Assembly: GCA_934541015.1 (NCBI GenBank)
Contig: CAKTDC010000008.1
Span: 1-64,000 of the forward strand
Length of the DNA: 64,000 bases
Source of the DNA: an uncultured Luteimonas sp.
GTDB taxonomy: Bacteria > Pseudomonadota > Gammaproteobacteria > Xanthomonadales > Xanthomonadaceae
Reading direction: 5' to 3'
The notes under the pieces are model-generated. The model was given only the letters and a program-made list of their open reading frames with translations. It was not told the DNA's origin and searched no databases. Made by a program: the position numbers and the translations under genes. The number at the start of each line of letters is the position of its first letter. Positions within the stretch are counted from its first letter, which is position 1. Of the stretch, positions 27,496 to 37,203 are shown piece after piece.

Positions 27496-30400
27496 GGCCC
27501 AAGAACCGGCGACATGGGATAGAAGACGTTGTATTGCCCAATGTCAGAAGAGTTAAGACTCCGGTCAGAGTTCATCCCCATTGGCCCCAATACTCCCTGA
27601 CTGGTGAACCACACGTAATTGTTTGCACCATAGACAAGAACACCGAGTTCATTGGCCAGCTGCTGCGCAAATCCATTCGGGTCTTTCCCGGTATTACATG
27701 CTTTAAGCCATACCGGGTCCTTACCATTCCAATTGCCTTGCCGGATCGCATCGGCAAGCTGGCCAGCGTTTAGCCTGTCCCCATATCGGCTAACGAACGA
27801 CGGTCCATTCACCGCATTTGGCCCGCCATGAGCATAGATCGTCAAAATCCCGGGACGATCTCGATCAGAAAGAGCCCCCATGTAGATCCTTCGATCGCGA
27901 ATGGGCGACACCCATATCCACTTCTCCAGTCCAAGTCGATCAACGAACGAGATTGGATCCCCCCCAACATAGGCATACGTACTGACCCCACCATCCAGTC
28001 CAATCGGATCACTCTGCACATACCGCCCGGTCTTCGGATCATAGTCCCGGAAGTAGTTGTAGTTCAGCCCGCTGCCGCGGTCGTAGCGCTGCCCCGGGAA
28101 GCGCATGTCGAACACGAACCCGGTGCCGTCGTTGTCCGGGTCCAGGTCCGGCGCGCTGCCGCCGAACGCCTCGCCCTTGAGGTCCCAGCGCCATACCGCC
28201 ACGTCCCGGACCGGATCGATCACGGCTCTTGGCGTCCCCAGGTGGTCGGGCTGGATGTAGTGCAGCAGCGGCGCGCCTGACACCTCCGCGATCACCCCCA
28301 CCGGCAGGCTGTCCAGCCAGATGACCTGCTGGATCGGGGCTCCCGTGTCGTCGTAGTCGCCCAGCCACTGCCCGGCCTCGTCGTAGACCGTGGTCACGTC
28401 CGTCCCGACGCTGAACCGCCGGACCCGCTCCCCCTTGCCGCTGTAGCGGTAGTAGGTCGGGATGGCGCTGACTTCCGAGGTCGCTTGTGCAAGCCTGCCA
28501 GCCGCGTTGTAGCCGTAGCTCCGCGCCAGCCCGATCTGGGTGGTGTTGCCGGCCGCATCGTACAACCGACCCTCTCCGTCCCGGTCCACCAGCCGGTGGC
28601 TGGTGGTCTCGTACAGGTTCGGCTCCGGAGCGCCGCCCATCCTGATCAAGGCACGCCGGTTGCCGGTGGCATCGTAGACATACTGTTCGATGGGGTCGCC
28701 TGTCGTGCCATCCCGGAACGCCTTCAGGCGGTCCAGGCCGTCGTAGTCCAGGGTCGCTTCCGGGATCGCGAACAGGGCCGCGGTGTGCAGCGCCGTCGGG
28801 TTCCCCGCCGCGTCATAGCCGAAGCCCAGGTCCAGTCCGCCCGTCGAACCATCCAGGATCGTCTCCGGCCGGTATTCCAGGTCGTAGGTCCGGCCGAGGG
28901 TTCTGGTGTTGCCATAGGTCCAGCCGGTGACCGGACCGAAGGGAAGGTAGGTGGCTCCCGTCAGCAGCACCTCCCGGGAATTGCCCGAGCGTGTCACCCC
29001 GACCTCGGTAATCCGCCCCTGTCCATCGCGGACGTAGTCGGCCACGGTGCCGTCAGGATAGGTCAGGCTGCTGAGCCGGCCGGCCTTGGTGTAGGCATAG
29101 GCCAGGGTAAAGGACTGGCCGTTGGTCACCTGCACCTTGCGCACCAACTCCCCGAAGCGGTTGTAGCAGTACCGGGTGCTGCCGCTGGGATCGGTCATCG
29201 CCACCAGCCGGCCGGCGGCGAAGGTCTCGCCGGTCTGGCAGCCGGCCTGGACGGTGTCGTAGGCGTAGGTGACGTTCTGGTCGGAGGCGCCGGCGTAGCC
29301 GATGGCGGTCAGGCGGCCAAGGGCATCATGGGCATAGGTACTGGCCTGGCCCCGGGCGTCGGTCTGGCCGGTGCGATTGCCGGCGCTGTCATAGGTGAAC
29401 GTCGTGGTCCCCGTGTCCGGGCTGGACAGCTGCAGCAGATCGCCGAAGGCGTTCCAGGTGTACTCCGTCTCCAACTCCTTGGGGTCGGTGACCTTGGTCA
29501 GCCGGTCCAGCGCGTCGTACTCAAGCTGGGTGTCGGCGTAGATGCCGGCCACATCCTGCAGGGTCCGCGTCAGGCGATCGAGCGGATCGTACTCGCTGCC
29601 GTCGATCCGGCCCAACGGATCGGTGGCGGTGAAGATGTTGCCATTTGCATCGTAAGTGAAGGTGATGGCGTGATTGCCCGCATCGGATTGACTGGCCAGT
29701 TGGCCGAGCTGGTTATAGACGCGGGACAGGGTGCGGCGGAGCACGTTGCCCGGATCACGGACCTCTTCGCCGACGCGGTTGCCCGCGTTGTCGAGGGTGT
29801 AGGCGAGGGTGTTGCCGGCGTTGTCCTCGATCCCCGTGAGACGGTGGGCGGCATCGTAGGCGTAGGCGGTGAAGCTGCCATCGGGCTGGGTGACCTGCTT
29901 GACCAGGCCGGTGGGCCAGTACTGGATCAGGGTGATGCGGTCATCGGTCTCGACTAGGTCGTCGGGGCCGCGGACCTTGACCGCGGCAAGCCAGCCGCGC
30001 AGGTGGTAGGCGTAGTCGGTGATGACGCCGGTGGTGTCCTTGACCGACAGCGGCCGGCCAGCGCCGTCGTAGCGGAGGGTCTCGGTGACCTGTCCCATCG
30101 CGTTGGTCACCTTCCACAGGTCGCCTTTGCGGTACTGGCAAGTGACAGGGGACGTGTCACAGCCCGCGGCATCGGCCGCACGGTAGAGATAGATGGTGAC
30201 GTCAGACACATCGGTGCGCGGGCCGTCGACGGTTTTCGGCAGGCCCAGGATCGGGCAGTTGCTGCCAGGGGTGGAGACGTCCGCCGCCTCGCAGTAGGTA
30301 TAGGTCGTGACCCGGGTCTGACCGGAATCCAGATCCTTGACCGTCATCGTGGCCGGCTGCATCCGGCTGTTGTAGGCGTAGCGCACCTCGCGCGCGCCCG

Positions 30401-31970
30401 CTGTCGTGGACAGCAGGCGATTGCTGGCTAGGTCGCGGCGCTCCTCGGTGACCCGCTGGGCCGGCAGACCAAAGGCTTCGGTAATGGTGTGGACGCTGGC
30501 CGGTTGGCCAGTCACCGGATCGACGACTTCGGAGTAGGCGTGTTTGGTCTGCGTTCCGTTGCGGTCGGTAGCGGTATCCAGGCGACGACGGAAGTCTGTC
30601 GATTCCGCGCGATAGGTTCGGCTGAGCGTTCCTGCGCTGTCGGCAATGCCGGCTACCCTGCGCGGCCTGCCCGGTGCATCTCCCTGGGTCAACGAGTGAT
30701 TGACCAGGTGACCGAGTGCGTCCTGCACGATCGCGCCACCGTTTGCGGTGTAGGTCAGGGTCACCGCGTCCGCTCCACCGGCATGCGCGCTCGATATCAC
30801 GCGCCCTTTGGCATCATAGATGAACGTGCTGTAGCGGATACTACTCTCGTCCGTGATACCGGTCAGGTATTCGGGAAACTGGGTGTTCTCATAGTGGTAG
30901 CTTCGCGTTTCGCCACCTGGATAGATCGCGGCCTCAAGCCGTCCTTCCGCGTCATGCAGGTAGCTGACAAGCGGAACGCCATCCAGACGGATGGCCTCGA
31001 TCGGAGCGTCGACGGTGTTGTCGCCATAGGAAAACTCAATCGCCCGTCCACCCGAATGGGCGATGGATGCCAACCGCCGGATGCCGTCATGATGGTATGT
31101 CAGCACACTGCCATCGCCGGAGTGATGTTCGAGCAGTCGGCCATCGGACGCAAACACCAGCCGGACGTCCGGACCGTGCAATATCCATTGGTCGCCATCC
31201 GCAACCACCCGATCTCCCGAACCGTCGGTGGCCTCGAAAACGTCGACACCGACCGACCGGAAGCTGATCTGCGCCCCATCCCGCCGGATCAATCCCACTA
31301 CCGTGCCGCCCGAGCCGGTACTGATCGCCAATCGCGAATTGTGGCAATGGCTCCAACCGCGCCCGAATCCGGTCCTGACCGCCGTTGCAGACGAGTGGTA
31401 GTGACGGGAAAACGACATCCAGCCAAGATCAAAATCGGTCTCCGCCTGGTACTTTGAACCGGTGGTCACGTCAACCGGATTGCCCACCCTGGCGCAGGCC
31501 TCACTGGGAAGCGACGCGCTGGCCTGGACGACAATCTCGAGTCCGTTCCGGGCTGTGCAGGCACCGTAGCTGCTGCTCCAATCCCACAGCAACAAAGGCC
31601 CTCCTCCGGGAAAGGACATCTGCCTGGTTCGCCGCCATCGACTCGACAGGGTCACAATGTTTCCACAGACTTGTGGATTCGTTTTTTTCTGCAGGTAGGT
31701 GATCGTGATCTCCTGGTTCTCCGTGAGGCTGTCGCCGTTGTCCCAGGTCGACAGCGGAGTCCATCCGTGCTTCTCGATCGTGATCTGCGCGCCTTGCGCC
31801 TGACACGCGGACTGGAAAATCCGCGCCATCGTCTTCGCCTCAATGCCCGCCTCGCTGTCGGAGTTGTACACACCGTAGTAGGTCCAGTTGTACGACCAGT
31901 CGGTCTGTACCGGGTGTCGCGCACCCTTCCAATAGGTGTATTCGACGCCGTCCTCTGCGATGCGTGCCTT
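27492..31970 (-). pseudogene. RHS-repeat polymorphic toxin, main part (gene split by IS3 element)
   Basis: This is residues 60-1550 of a secreted RHS protein whose first 59 codons lie beyond the IS3 element at 33211-33387. The part nearest the break has an unrecognised domain, then a DUF6531-type segment (CARVGNPVDVTTGSKYQ), then more than a thousand residues of YD/RHS repeats (for example YDALGRLT, YDAAGNPT, YDGLDRL). The conserved RHS-associated core is RFPGQRYDRGSGLNYNYFRDYDP...GRYVQSDPIGL. The variable tip (about residues 1406-1550, 27495-27929) has IYAHGG and WLKACNTG, a His/Cys arrangement like clan CD cysteine peptidases (His1439, Cys1483). No PAAR domain is seen. Any in-frame start inside the IS would give a protein lacking the signal peptide. 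Confidence 0.88.
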
Positions 31971-32033
31971 TGGACCGCCCAGCCTTTCGTAGACACCCGC
32001 AGGCCATAATTCATGGCTACAGCAGAGGTGTTC

Positions 32034-32315
32034 ATGAGCAGCAAGCGATACACGGATGAGTTCAGGGCCGAGGCGGTGAAGCAGGTGCTCGAGCGCGGCT
32101 TCACGGTGGTGGATGTGGCCGCGCGCATCGGGATCCCCAAGCACACGCTGTACGACTGGGTGCAGAAGGCGAAGAAGGCCGGCGGGCCGGGCTCAGGCTC
32201 TGCGCCGCCGGGGACCGACTCGGCGGAGGTGCGCCGCCTCAAAGCCGAGCTGCGGCGCGTGACCGAGGAGCGCGACATTCTAAAAAAAGCCGCCGCGTAC
32301 TTTGCCAAGGGGTAA
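32034..32315 (+). CDS. IS3-family transposase OrfA
   Basis: A 93-residue helix-turn-helix/leucine-zipper protein. RYTDEFRAEAVKQVLERG and DVAARIGIPKHTLYDWVQ form the HTH_Tnp_1 domain; the C-terminal coiled coil is RRLKAELRRVTEERDILKKA. A run of seven A followed by G (32282-32289) near its end is a typical -1 frameshift site, and the -1 frame is open from there into orfB, giving an OrfAB fusion transposase. Confidence 0.92.
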   Translation: MSSKRYTDEFRAEAVKQVLERGFTVVDVAARIGIPKHTLYDWVQKAKKAGGPGSGSAPPGTDSAEVRRLKAELRRVTEERDILKKAAAYFAKG

Positions 32316-32332
32316 GGGCGAAGTACGCGTTC

Positions 32333-33184
32333 ATGCATGCGCATATTTGCGAGTTTCGGCTGGTCGCGATGTGCCGGGTGCTCGGCGTGCACCGGAGCGG
32401 CTACTACGCCTGGCTTCGGCAGTCGGCCAGCCTGCGCGAGCGCGAGGATCAGCGGTTGCTCGGCTTGATCAAGCACTTCTGGCTGGCCAGCGGAGGCGTG
32501 TATGGCCACCGCAAGATCACGCTGGATCTGCGCGAAGCGGGCGAGACCTGCAGCCGCCACCGCGTGCAGCGGCTGATGAAGGCCGAAGGGCTGCGCGCGC
32601 AGGTCGGCTATGGGAGCAAGCCCCGCCATCGCGGTGGCCCGGTCGGTGTGGTCGACAACGTGCTGAACCGCGACTTCGCCCCCGACGCGCCGAACAAGGT
32701 CTGGGTCACCGACATCACCTACATCCGGACCTACGAGGGCTGGTTGTTCCTTGCGGCCGTGATGGACCTGTACTCGAGGCAGATCGTGGGCTGGGCTACG
32801 GCGCCGACAATGACCAGCGATCTGGTGCTGCAGGCCCTCGTGGCAGCGGCGTGGCGACGCAAGCCGGGGGCGGGCGTCATGGTGCACTCCGACCAGGGCA
32901 GCCAGTTCACCAGCAGCGACTGGCAGTCGTTCCTGAAGGCGCATCGGATGGTTCCGAGCATGAGCCGTCGCGGCAACTGCCACGACAACGCGGTGGCCGA
33001 GAGCTTCTTCAGCGTCCTGAAGAAGGAGCGGATCAAGCGGCGGATCTACCCGACCCGGGCCGCCGCAACCTCGGACGTGTTCGACTACATCGAGATGTTC
33101 TACAACCCGGTGCGTCGCCATGGTTCCGCCGGCGACGTCTCACCGGTAGAGTTCGAAAGGCGCTACGCGCAAAGCGGCCGATGA
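32333..33184 (+). CDS. IS3-family transposase OrfB (rve/DDE integrase core)
   Basis: A 283-residue catalytic part. An HTH_21-like segment (RSGYYAWLR, GHRKITLDLRE) precedes the DDE core: WVTDITYIRTYEGWLFLA (first Asp), HSDQGSQFTS (second Asp), and DNAVAESFFSVLKKE (Glu). It is in the -1 frame relative to orfA and the reading frame is open back to the slippery run, so the natural product is probably the frameshifted OrfAB. It is intact. Confidence 0.93.
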   Translation: MHAHICEFRLVAMCRVLGVHRSGYYAWLRQSASLREREDQRLLGLIKHFWLASGGVYGHRKITLDLREAGETCSRHRVQRLMKAEGLRAQVGYGSKPRHRGGPVGVVDNVLNRDFAPDAPNKVWVTDITYIRTYEGWLFLAAVMDLYSRQIVGWATAPTMTSDLVLQALVAAAWRRKPGAGVMVHSDQGSQFTSSDWQSFLKAHRMVPSMSRRGNCHDNAVAESFFSVLKKERIKRRIYPTRAAATSDVFDYIEMFYNPVRRHGSAGDVSPVEFERRYAQSGR

Positions 33185-33210
33185 GTGTCTATGAAACCTT
33201 GGGCGGTCCA

Positions 33211-33387
33211 CTTCTTCAAGTACGCGTACTCCGACCCGTATGTCGTACGCACATGGGCGGCGGCCTCACTCTGGGTATTGAACGTCGCAGAGCCGACACT
33301 CCAGGTCAGCCCGCTTTCCTGCGCATCGGCGGCAGGCGCACTGCACAATATCGCACCGGCAACAAGCAACAGAGTCAACGATCTCAT
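33211..33387 (-). pseudogene. 5' fragment of the RHS toxin gene (signal peptide part)
   Basis: 59 codons encoding the N-terminus of the split RHS protein: a Sec signal peptide (RSLTLLLVAGAILCSAPAADA, likely cut before QESG) and the start of the mature chain, ending EYAYLKK at the target duplication. The ATG is preceded by GGGGAAG. Deleting the IS plus one CTT restores the frame to ARIAEDGVEY in the main part. On its own it runs into the IS and stops at a short unrelated tail. Confidence 0.88.
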
Positions 33388-33669
33388 TGCAGCTTCCCCG
33401 ATCAATCACCGCCCACGAAAACGACGACGTCCAAGGCACGAAGGACTGGTACGAACAAACGCCTCTCCGGAATGACGATGCCGCACGCGTGTGACACCAG
33501 TTCGACGGCTGGCGCCACGTTCGGGAAGACGGTTGCGGGTGGAGGGTCCCAGGTATCTGCAGGCAGGCCGCGAAACAGCGGCAAGATGATCCGCCACTGC
33601 CGTCAGAGGACGGCAGCCGCCTTTCGCACAACGCGGCGAGAGTGACCCCTCCGCGCAGGCGGCCGGCCA

Positions 33670-34089
33670 TCAGCCGGGACTGCCCGGCAAGCCCCTGCGC
33701 CAGCACCCCGCCGCGATCCACGCCGCCACCAGCAGATCGAAGCCGATGCACACCGTCGCGTACCACGGCGGCGCGAAATGCCGCCCGGCGCCCGTCAGAT
33801 GCAGGGCGACATCCCAGACCACGTGCGCCGCCCAGCCCAGGGCCAGCCAGCCGCGCGCGCGGCGCAGGCCGAGCCAGGCGAGCAAACCGTAGACCGCCAC
33901 GCCGATCGCTTCGACCCCGATCCAGCGCCATGGCGCCCCGCCGGCAAGCGCGAAGCCCACGTAGATCGCGGCCGCCACCACCAGCCCGATGGCGAACACG
34001 CGGCGTTCGTCCAGGCGCCGGGCGAGCGCGATGAATGCGGCTCCGAGCACGAGGCCCGCGGCAAGCCAGATCCAGAAGCGGTCGTCCAT
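33670..34089 (-). CDS. Small integral membrane protein of unknown function
   Basis: A 139-residue protein with about four to five transmembrane helices (residues about 7-22, 31-48, 55-72, 80-95, 110-130) and the pattern GWAAHVVWDVALHL in the fourth. The His-Asp-His arrangement resembles DUF6010-type membrane proteins, but I am not certain. It lies 55 bp downstream of hda in the same orientation and may be the last gene of the DUF2066-perM-hda unit. Confidence 0.65.
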   Translation of the reverse strand: MDDRFWIWLAAGLVLGAAFIALARRLDERRVFAIGLVVAAAIYVGFALAGGAPWRWIGVEAIGVAVYGLLAWLGLRRARGWLALGWAAHVVWDVALHLTGAGRHFAPPWYATVCIGFDLLVAAWIAAGCWRRGLPGSPG

Positions 34090-34144
34090 TGCAGTGATCC
34101 CTCGCAGGGCCCGCGTCGCGGCAGCCGGTGCGCCGGCCGCCGGG

Positions 34145-34843
34145 TCAGCCCAGCACGTCGCGCAGGAACGGCACCGTGATCCGCCGCTGCTCGGCCAGCG
34201 AGGCGCGATCGAGCCGTTCGAACAGCGCGGTGAGGCTGACCGGGTCGCGGTCGACGCGGCGCAGCAGCCAGTCGATCGCCGGCCCGTCGAGCTGCAGGCC
34301 GCGGCGGCTGGCGCGCAGGCGCAGCAGTTCGCGGCGGCCGGCGTCGTCCAGTGGCGGCAGGACGATGCGCGCGCACTGGGCCAGGCGCGAGCGCAGGTCG
34401 GGCAGCGACAGCGTCAGTGCGTCGGGCGCGGCGCGGCTGGCGTAGAGCAGCGCGCGGTCGGCGTCGTGCATGCGGTTGTGGAAGTCGAACAGGGCGACCT
34501 CATCCCCGCGCGCGCCGGCAACGGCATCGATGCCGTCGAGCGCGACCAGGTCGAAGCCGTGCAGCGCGTCGAGCGCCTCGCCCAGGCGCCCGCCCGCGCT
34601 CGCGGCGTGCAGGTAGGCCACGCGATGGTCGTGGGCCTGCGCCTCGGCGCAGGCGGCGATCAGCAGGTGGGTCTTGCCGCTGCCGGCCGGCCCGGTCAGC
34701 AGCAGGCCGCCGCGGCGCGGCTGCAGCGCCAGCGCCTGCAGCGGCGCCAGCACCAGCCCGGCGTCGGCGGCGACGAAGGTCTCGAAGCGCTGGTCGGGTG
34801 GAAAACGCAGCGCCAGCGGCAGCTGCGGCGTCGGCTCAGCCAT
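34145..34843 (-). CDS. hda: DnaA regulatory inactivator Hda
   Basis: A 232-residue AAA+ protein homologous to the ATPase domain of DnaA. PQLPLALRFPPDQRFETFVA at the start, Walker A LLTGPAGSGKTHLL (about residue 50), Walker B-like FDLVALDGIDAVAG, and the helical lid YASRAAPDALTLSLPDLRSRL are visible. The near N-terminal QLPLAL segment fits the clamp-binding motif by which Hda contacts DnaN. It stimulates hydrolysis of DnaA-bound ATP and limits re-initiation. It is encoded 12 bp downstream of the PerM-type permease, an arrangement usual in this group. Confidence 0.92.
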   Translation of the reverse strand: MAEPTPQLPLALRFPPDQRFETFVAADAGLVLAPLQALALQPRRGGLLLTGPAGSGKTHLLIAACAEAQAHDHRVAYLHAASAGGRLGEALDALHGFDLVALDGIDAVAGARGDEVALFDFHNRMHDADRALLYASRAAPDALTLSLPDLRSRLAQCARIVLPPLDDAGRRELLRLRASRRGLQLDGPAIDWLLRRVDRDPVSLTALFERLDRASLAEQRRITVPFLRDVLG

Positions 34844-34855
34844 CGTGCATCCGGC

Positions 34856-36091
34856 TCAGGCGCCGCTGCCGCCGTTGCCGGGCTCCGATGCGTCTGCGAT
34901 GTCGTCCCCGAGCGCGATCCCGCTCCCGCCCGGACGCCCGTCGACCACGATCTGCGACGAGCCGCCCGCATACAGCCTGCTGGCGGTATAGCGCTCGTTG
35001 GCGAAGCGCAGCAGCACGTTGACCACCGCCGCCACCGGCAGCGCCAGCAGCATGCCCAGGAAGCCGAACAGCTGGCCGCCGGCCATCACCGCGAAGATCA
35101 CCGCCACCGGATGCAGGCCGATCTTGTCTCCCACCAGGCGCGGGGTCAGCACGTAGCTCTCGGCCAGCTGGCCGATGGTGAACACCGCGCTGACCAGCAG
35201 CAGCAGGGTCCAGTTGAAGCCGCCCTCCTGGACGACCGCCGCGATCAGCGCCAACAGGATGCCGACGGTCGCGCCCAGGTAGGGCACGAAGCTGATCAGT
35301 CCGGCGATGATGCCGATCAGCAGTCCCAGGCGCAGCCCGACCGCCGACATGCCCACCGCGTAGATCGCGCCCTGCGCCAGCATCACCAGGAACTGGCCGC
35401 GCAGGAAGCCGCCCAGCGACTCGCTCGATTCGCGCGCCAGGCGCGATACCGTGTCGACGTGGTCGCGCGGGACCAGCGCGGCGATCCGCGCGACCAGCTT
35501 GTCCCAGTCGCGCAGGAAGTAGAAGGTCAGGATCGGCACCAGCACGATGTTGACCGCCAGCACCACCAGCGCCATCCCCGAGCGCGACAGGTAGCCGAAG
35601 ACGAAACCGAAGGTGGACTTGGCCACGCCGCCGGCCTCCTGCCAGTGGCTGCGCACCAGGGCCACGATCTGTTCGGTGTCGAACGAGCGCAGCGAATACT
35701 CGCCCAGCCCGGCCATGCCCAGCGCGCGGTCGATCCAGGGCTTGGCGTTGGTCTCGAACCAGGTGCTCATCCAGGCCTGGTAGTTCGGCCAGTTGGCGAT
35801 CAGCTCCTTGACCTGGCTGACGATCATCGGCACCAGGATCAGCAGCACCAGGGTCACCAGCAGCAGCATCAGCAGGAACACCAGGGTCACCGCGACCCCG
35901 CGCGAGCGCCCCCTGCGTTCGAGCCGGTCGACCAGCGGGTCGCCGAGCCAGCCCAGCAGCGCGGCGAGCACGAACGGGGTCAGGATCGGCCCGAGCAGCC
36001 ACACCACCCACAGCGCCGCGAACGCCACCAGCCCCCACTGCAGGCGCCGGAGGAAGCGGGCGATGTCCTCGCCGGCCGAGATCTGGTTCAT
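34856..36091 (-). CDS. AI-2E family (PerM-type) transporter
   Basis: A 411-residue membrane protein of the AI-2E/PerM family. Two to three N-terminal helices (residues about 17-55, 60-88) precede a soluble stretch (KELIANWPNYQAWMSTWF) and then the paired helices LISFVPYLGATVGILLALIAAV and VGDKIGLHPVAVIFAVMAGGQLFGFLGMLLALP (read in parts), which are the family signature. The substrate is unknown for most members. ATG 36091 was chosen because it gives the normal N-terminus. It follows the DUF2066 gene by 14 bp and precedes hda by 12 bp, so the three are likely co-transcribed. Confidence 0.88.
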   Translation of the reverse strand: MNQISAGEDIARFLRRLQWGLVAFAALWVVWLLGPILTPFVLAALLGWLGDPLVDRLERRGRSRGVAVTLVFLLMLLLVTLVLLILVPMIVSQVKELIANWPNYQAWMSTWFETNAKPWIDRALGMAGLGEYSLRSFDTEQIVALVRSHWQEAGGVAKSTFGFVFGYLSRSGMALVVLAVNIVLVPILTFYFLRDWDKLVARIAALVPRDHVDTVSRLARESSESLGGFLRGQFLVMLAQGAIYAVGMSAVGLRLGLLIGIIAGLISFVPYLGATVGILLALIAAVVQEGGFNWTLLLLVSAVFTIGQLAESYVLTPRLVGDKIGLHPVAVIFAVMAGGQLFGFLGMLLALPVAAVVNVLLRFANERYTASRLYAGGSSQIVVDGRPGGSGIALGDDIADASEPGNGGSGA

Positions 36092-36105
36092 CGTGAGGAC
36101 TCCGG

Positions 36106-37203
36106 CTACTGCAGCACGAATTCGGGAACCAGGGCGTCGGCGGCGCCTTCGCGTTCGACCAGCACGGCGCTGTCGGCGATCTGGCGGAAGCCGGCCAGGC
36201 CGGTGAGCAGGTCGAGCTCGACCTCCAGGCCTTCGGGCGTCGCCCGCATCGGGCGGATGCCGCGCACCACGGACATCCGCTGCAGGGCGGCGGACAGGCG
36301 GATGTAGTCGGCGCTGCTGCGGATGCCGGTGAACACCACCCGCTCGAGCGCCGGCTGCGCCGCGGGGCTGACCTTGGCGTAGCGCCGGGTCAGGGCGTCG
36401 GCGGTGCCGTCGGCGCCGGTGGCCATGGCCAGGCGCGCGTCGCCATGGCTCTCCGACCAGCGCGAGAGCACGCGGCCGTTGTCGACGAAGATCCAGTCCG
36501 ACTTCCAGCCCGCCCCGCTGCGGTAGAGCTTGCCGATCAGCTGCATCGGCGGGCTGTAGCGCGCCGAGAGCCGCGCGATCGCGGCGGTATCGCCGCGCCA
36601 GATCGCGCCGACCGCGGCCTGTTCGGCAGCGTTCCCGGCCGGGAGGCCCAGGCGGTAGCCGCGCTCGATCGCCCGCTGCAGCACCGGACGGGCGGCGTTG
36701 CTCTGGGCCAGGCCGACCATGCGCGGCCCGCTGCCGTCGTCGATCGCCAGCCACAACACCGGCTTGGGCCGCGGCTGCGGCCAGACCGGCAGACCCAGCG
36801 CGGCCGCGATCGCGTCCACGGCTTCGGGCTCGAAGCGCACCACCATGATGGTGCGGTGGACCGGCGCGCCGGAGGCGCCGGTGGTCGAATCCTGGCGGTA
36901 GTCGTAGCCCTCGACGTAGTCCCCGGCGCGGCGCAGCTCCTGGCCCACACCCGGCCGCCCCGACACGCTGCGGTCGCCGGACAGCTTGGCGAACACCTGC
37001 GCCAGGGCGCGGGCGAAGGCCGAATCGCGCTCGCTCTCGGCCTGGCTGCGCACCGGGACTTCGGCCTCGTAGGGGCTCTGCGCCTCGGCACGATCGCCCT
37101 CGACCCGCTGCGCCATCGCCCCGCCGGCACCGAGCAGCATCAGCAGACCCAGGCATGCGGCCATCCACGCCGTCCTGTTCGCGCAGCCTCTGGCAAAACC
37201 CAT
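36106..37203 (-). CDS. DUF2066 domain-containing exported protein
   Basis: A 365-residue protein with a signal peptide (MAACLGLLMLLGAGGAMAQ) and the DUF2066 pattern: VPVRSQAESERDSAFARALAQVFAKLSG at the mature N-terminus, VVRFEPEAVDAIAAALGLPVW in the middle, then a C-terminal domain with PVLWLAIDD and later repeats. A good AGGGA ribosome-binding site precedes ATG 37203. Its conserved place before perM-hda in gammaproteobacteria is known, but the function is not. Confidence 0.85.
   Translation of the reverse strand: MGFARGCANRTAWMAACLGLLMLLGAGGAMAQRVEGDRAEAQSPYEAEVPVRSQAESERDSAFARALAQVFAKLSGDRSVSGRPGVGQELRRAGDYVEGYDYRQDSTTGASGAPVHRTIMVVRFEPEAVDAIAAALGLPVWPQPRPKPVLWLAIDDGSGPRMVGLAQSNAARPVLQRAIERGYRLGLPAGNAAEQAAVGAIWRGDTAAIARLSARYSPPMQLIGKLYRSGAGWKSDWIFVDNGRVLSRWSESHGDARLAMATGADGTADALTRRYAKVSPAAQPALERVVFTGIRSSADYIRLSAALQRMSVVRGIRPMRATPEGLEVELDLLTGLAGFRQIADSAVLVEREGAADALVPEFVLQ

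Larger units (their letters stand above)
31971..33210 (+). mobile_element. IS3-family insertion sequence (1240 bp) inside the RHS gene
   Basis: Imperfect terminal inverted repeats start TGGACCGCCCA at 31971 and end TGGGCGGTCCA at 33210, with further matching (TTTCRTAGACAC) inside. A 3-bp duplication CTT flanks it (31968-31970 and 33211-33213). It carries orfA and orfB in the IS3 arrangement with an A7G slippery site. It lies opposite in direction to the RHS gene. Confidence 0.93.

Noticed and set aside
31971..32144. Start of the RHS frame inside the IS3 element (begins MLGDPDARGH)
   Set aside because: These codons are antisense to IS3 orfA. The true N-terminus lies beyond the IS at 33387.
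33402..33584. A 60-codon minus-strand frame upstream of the RHS start (begins MPLFRGLPAD)
   Set aside because: No ribosome-binding site, no recognisable domain, and it sits in the RHS promoter region. It could be a remnant but I cannot support it.
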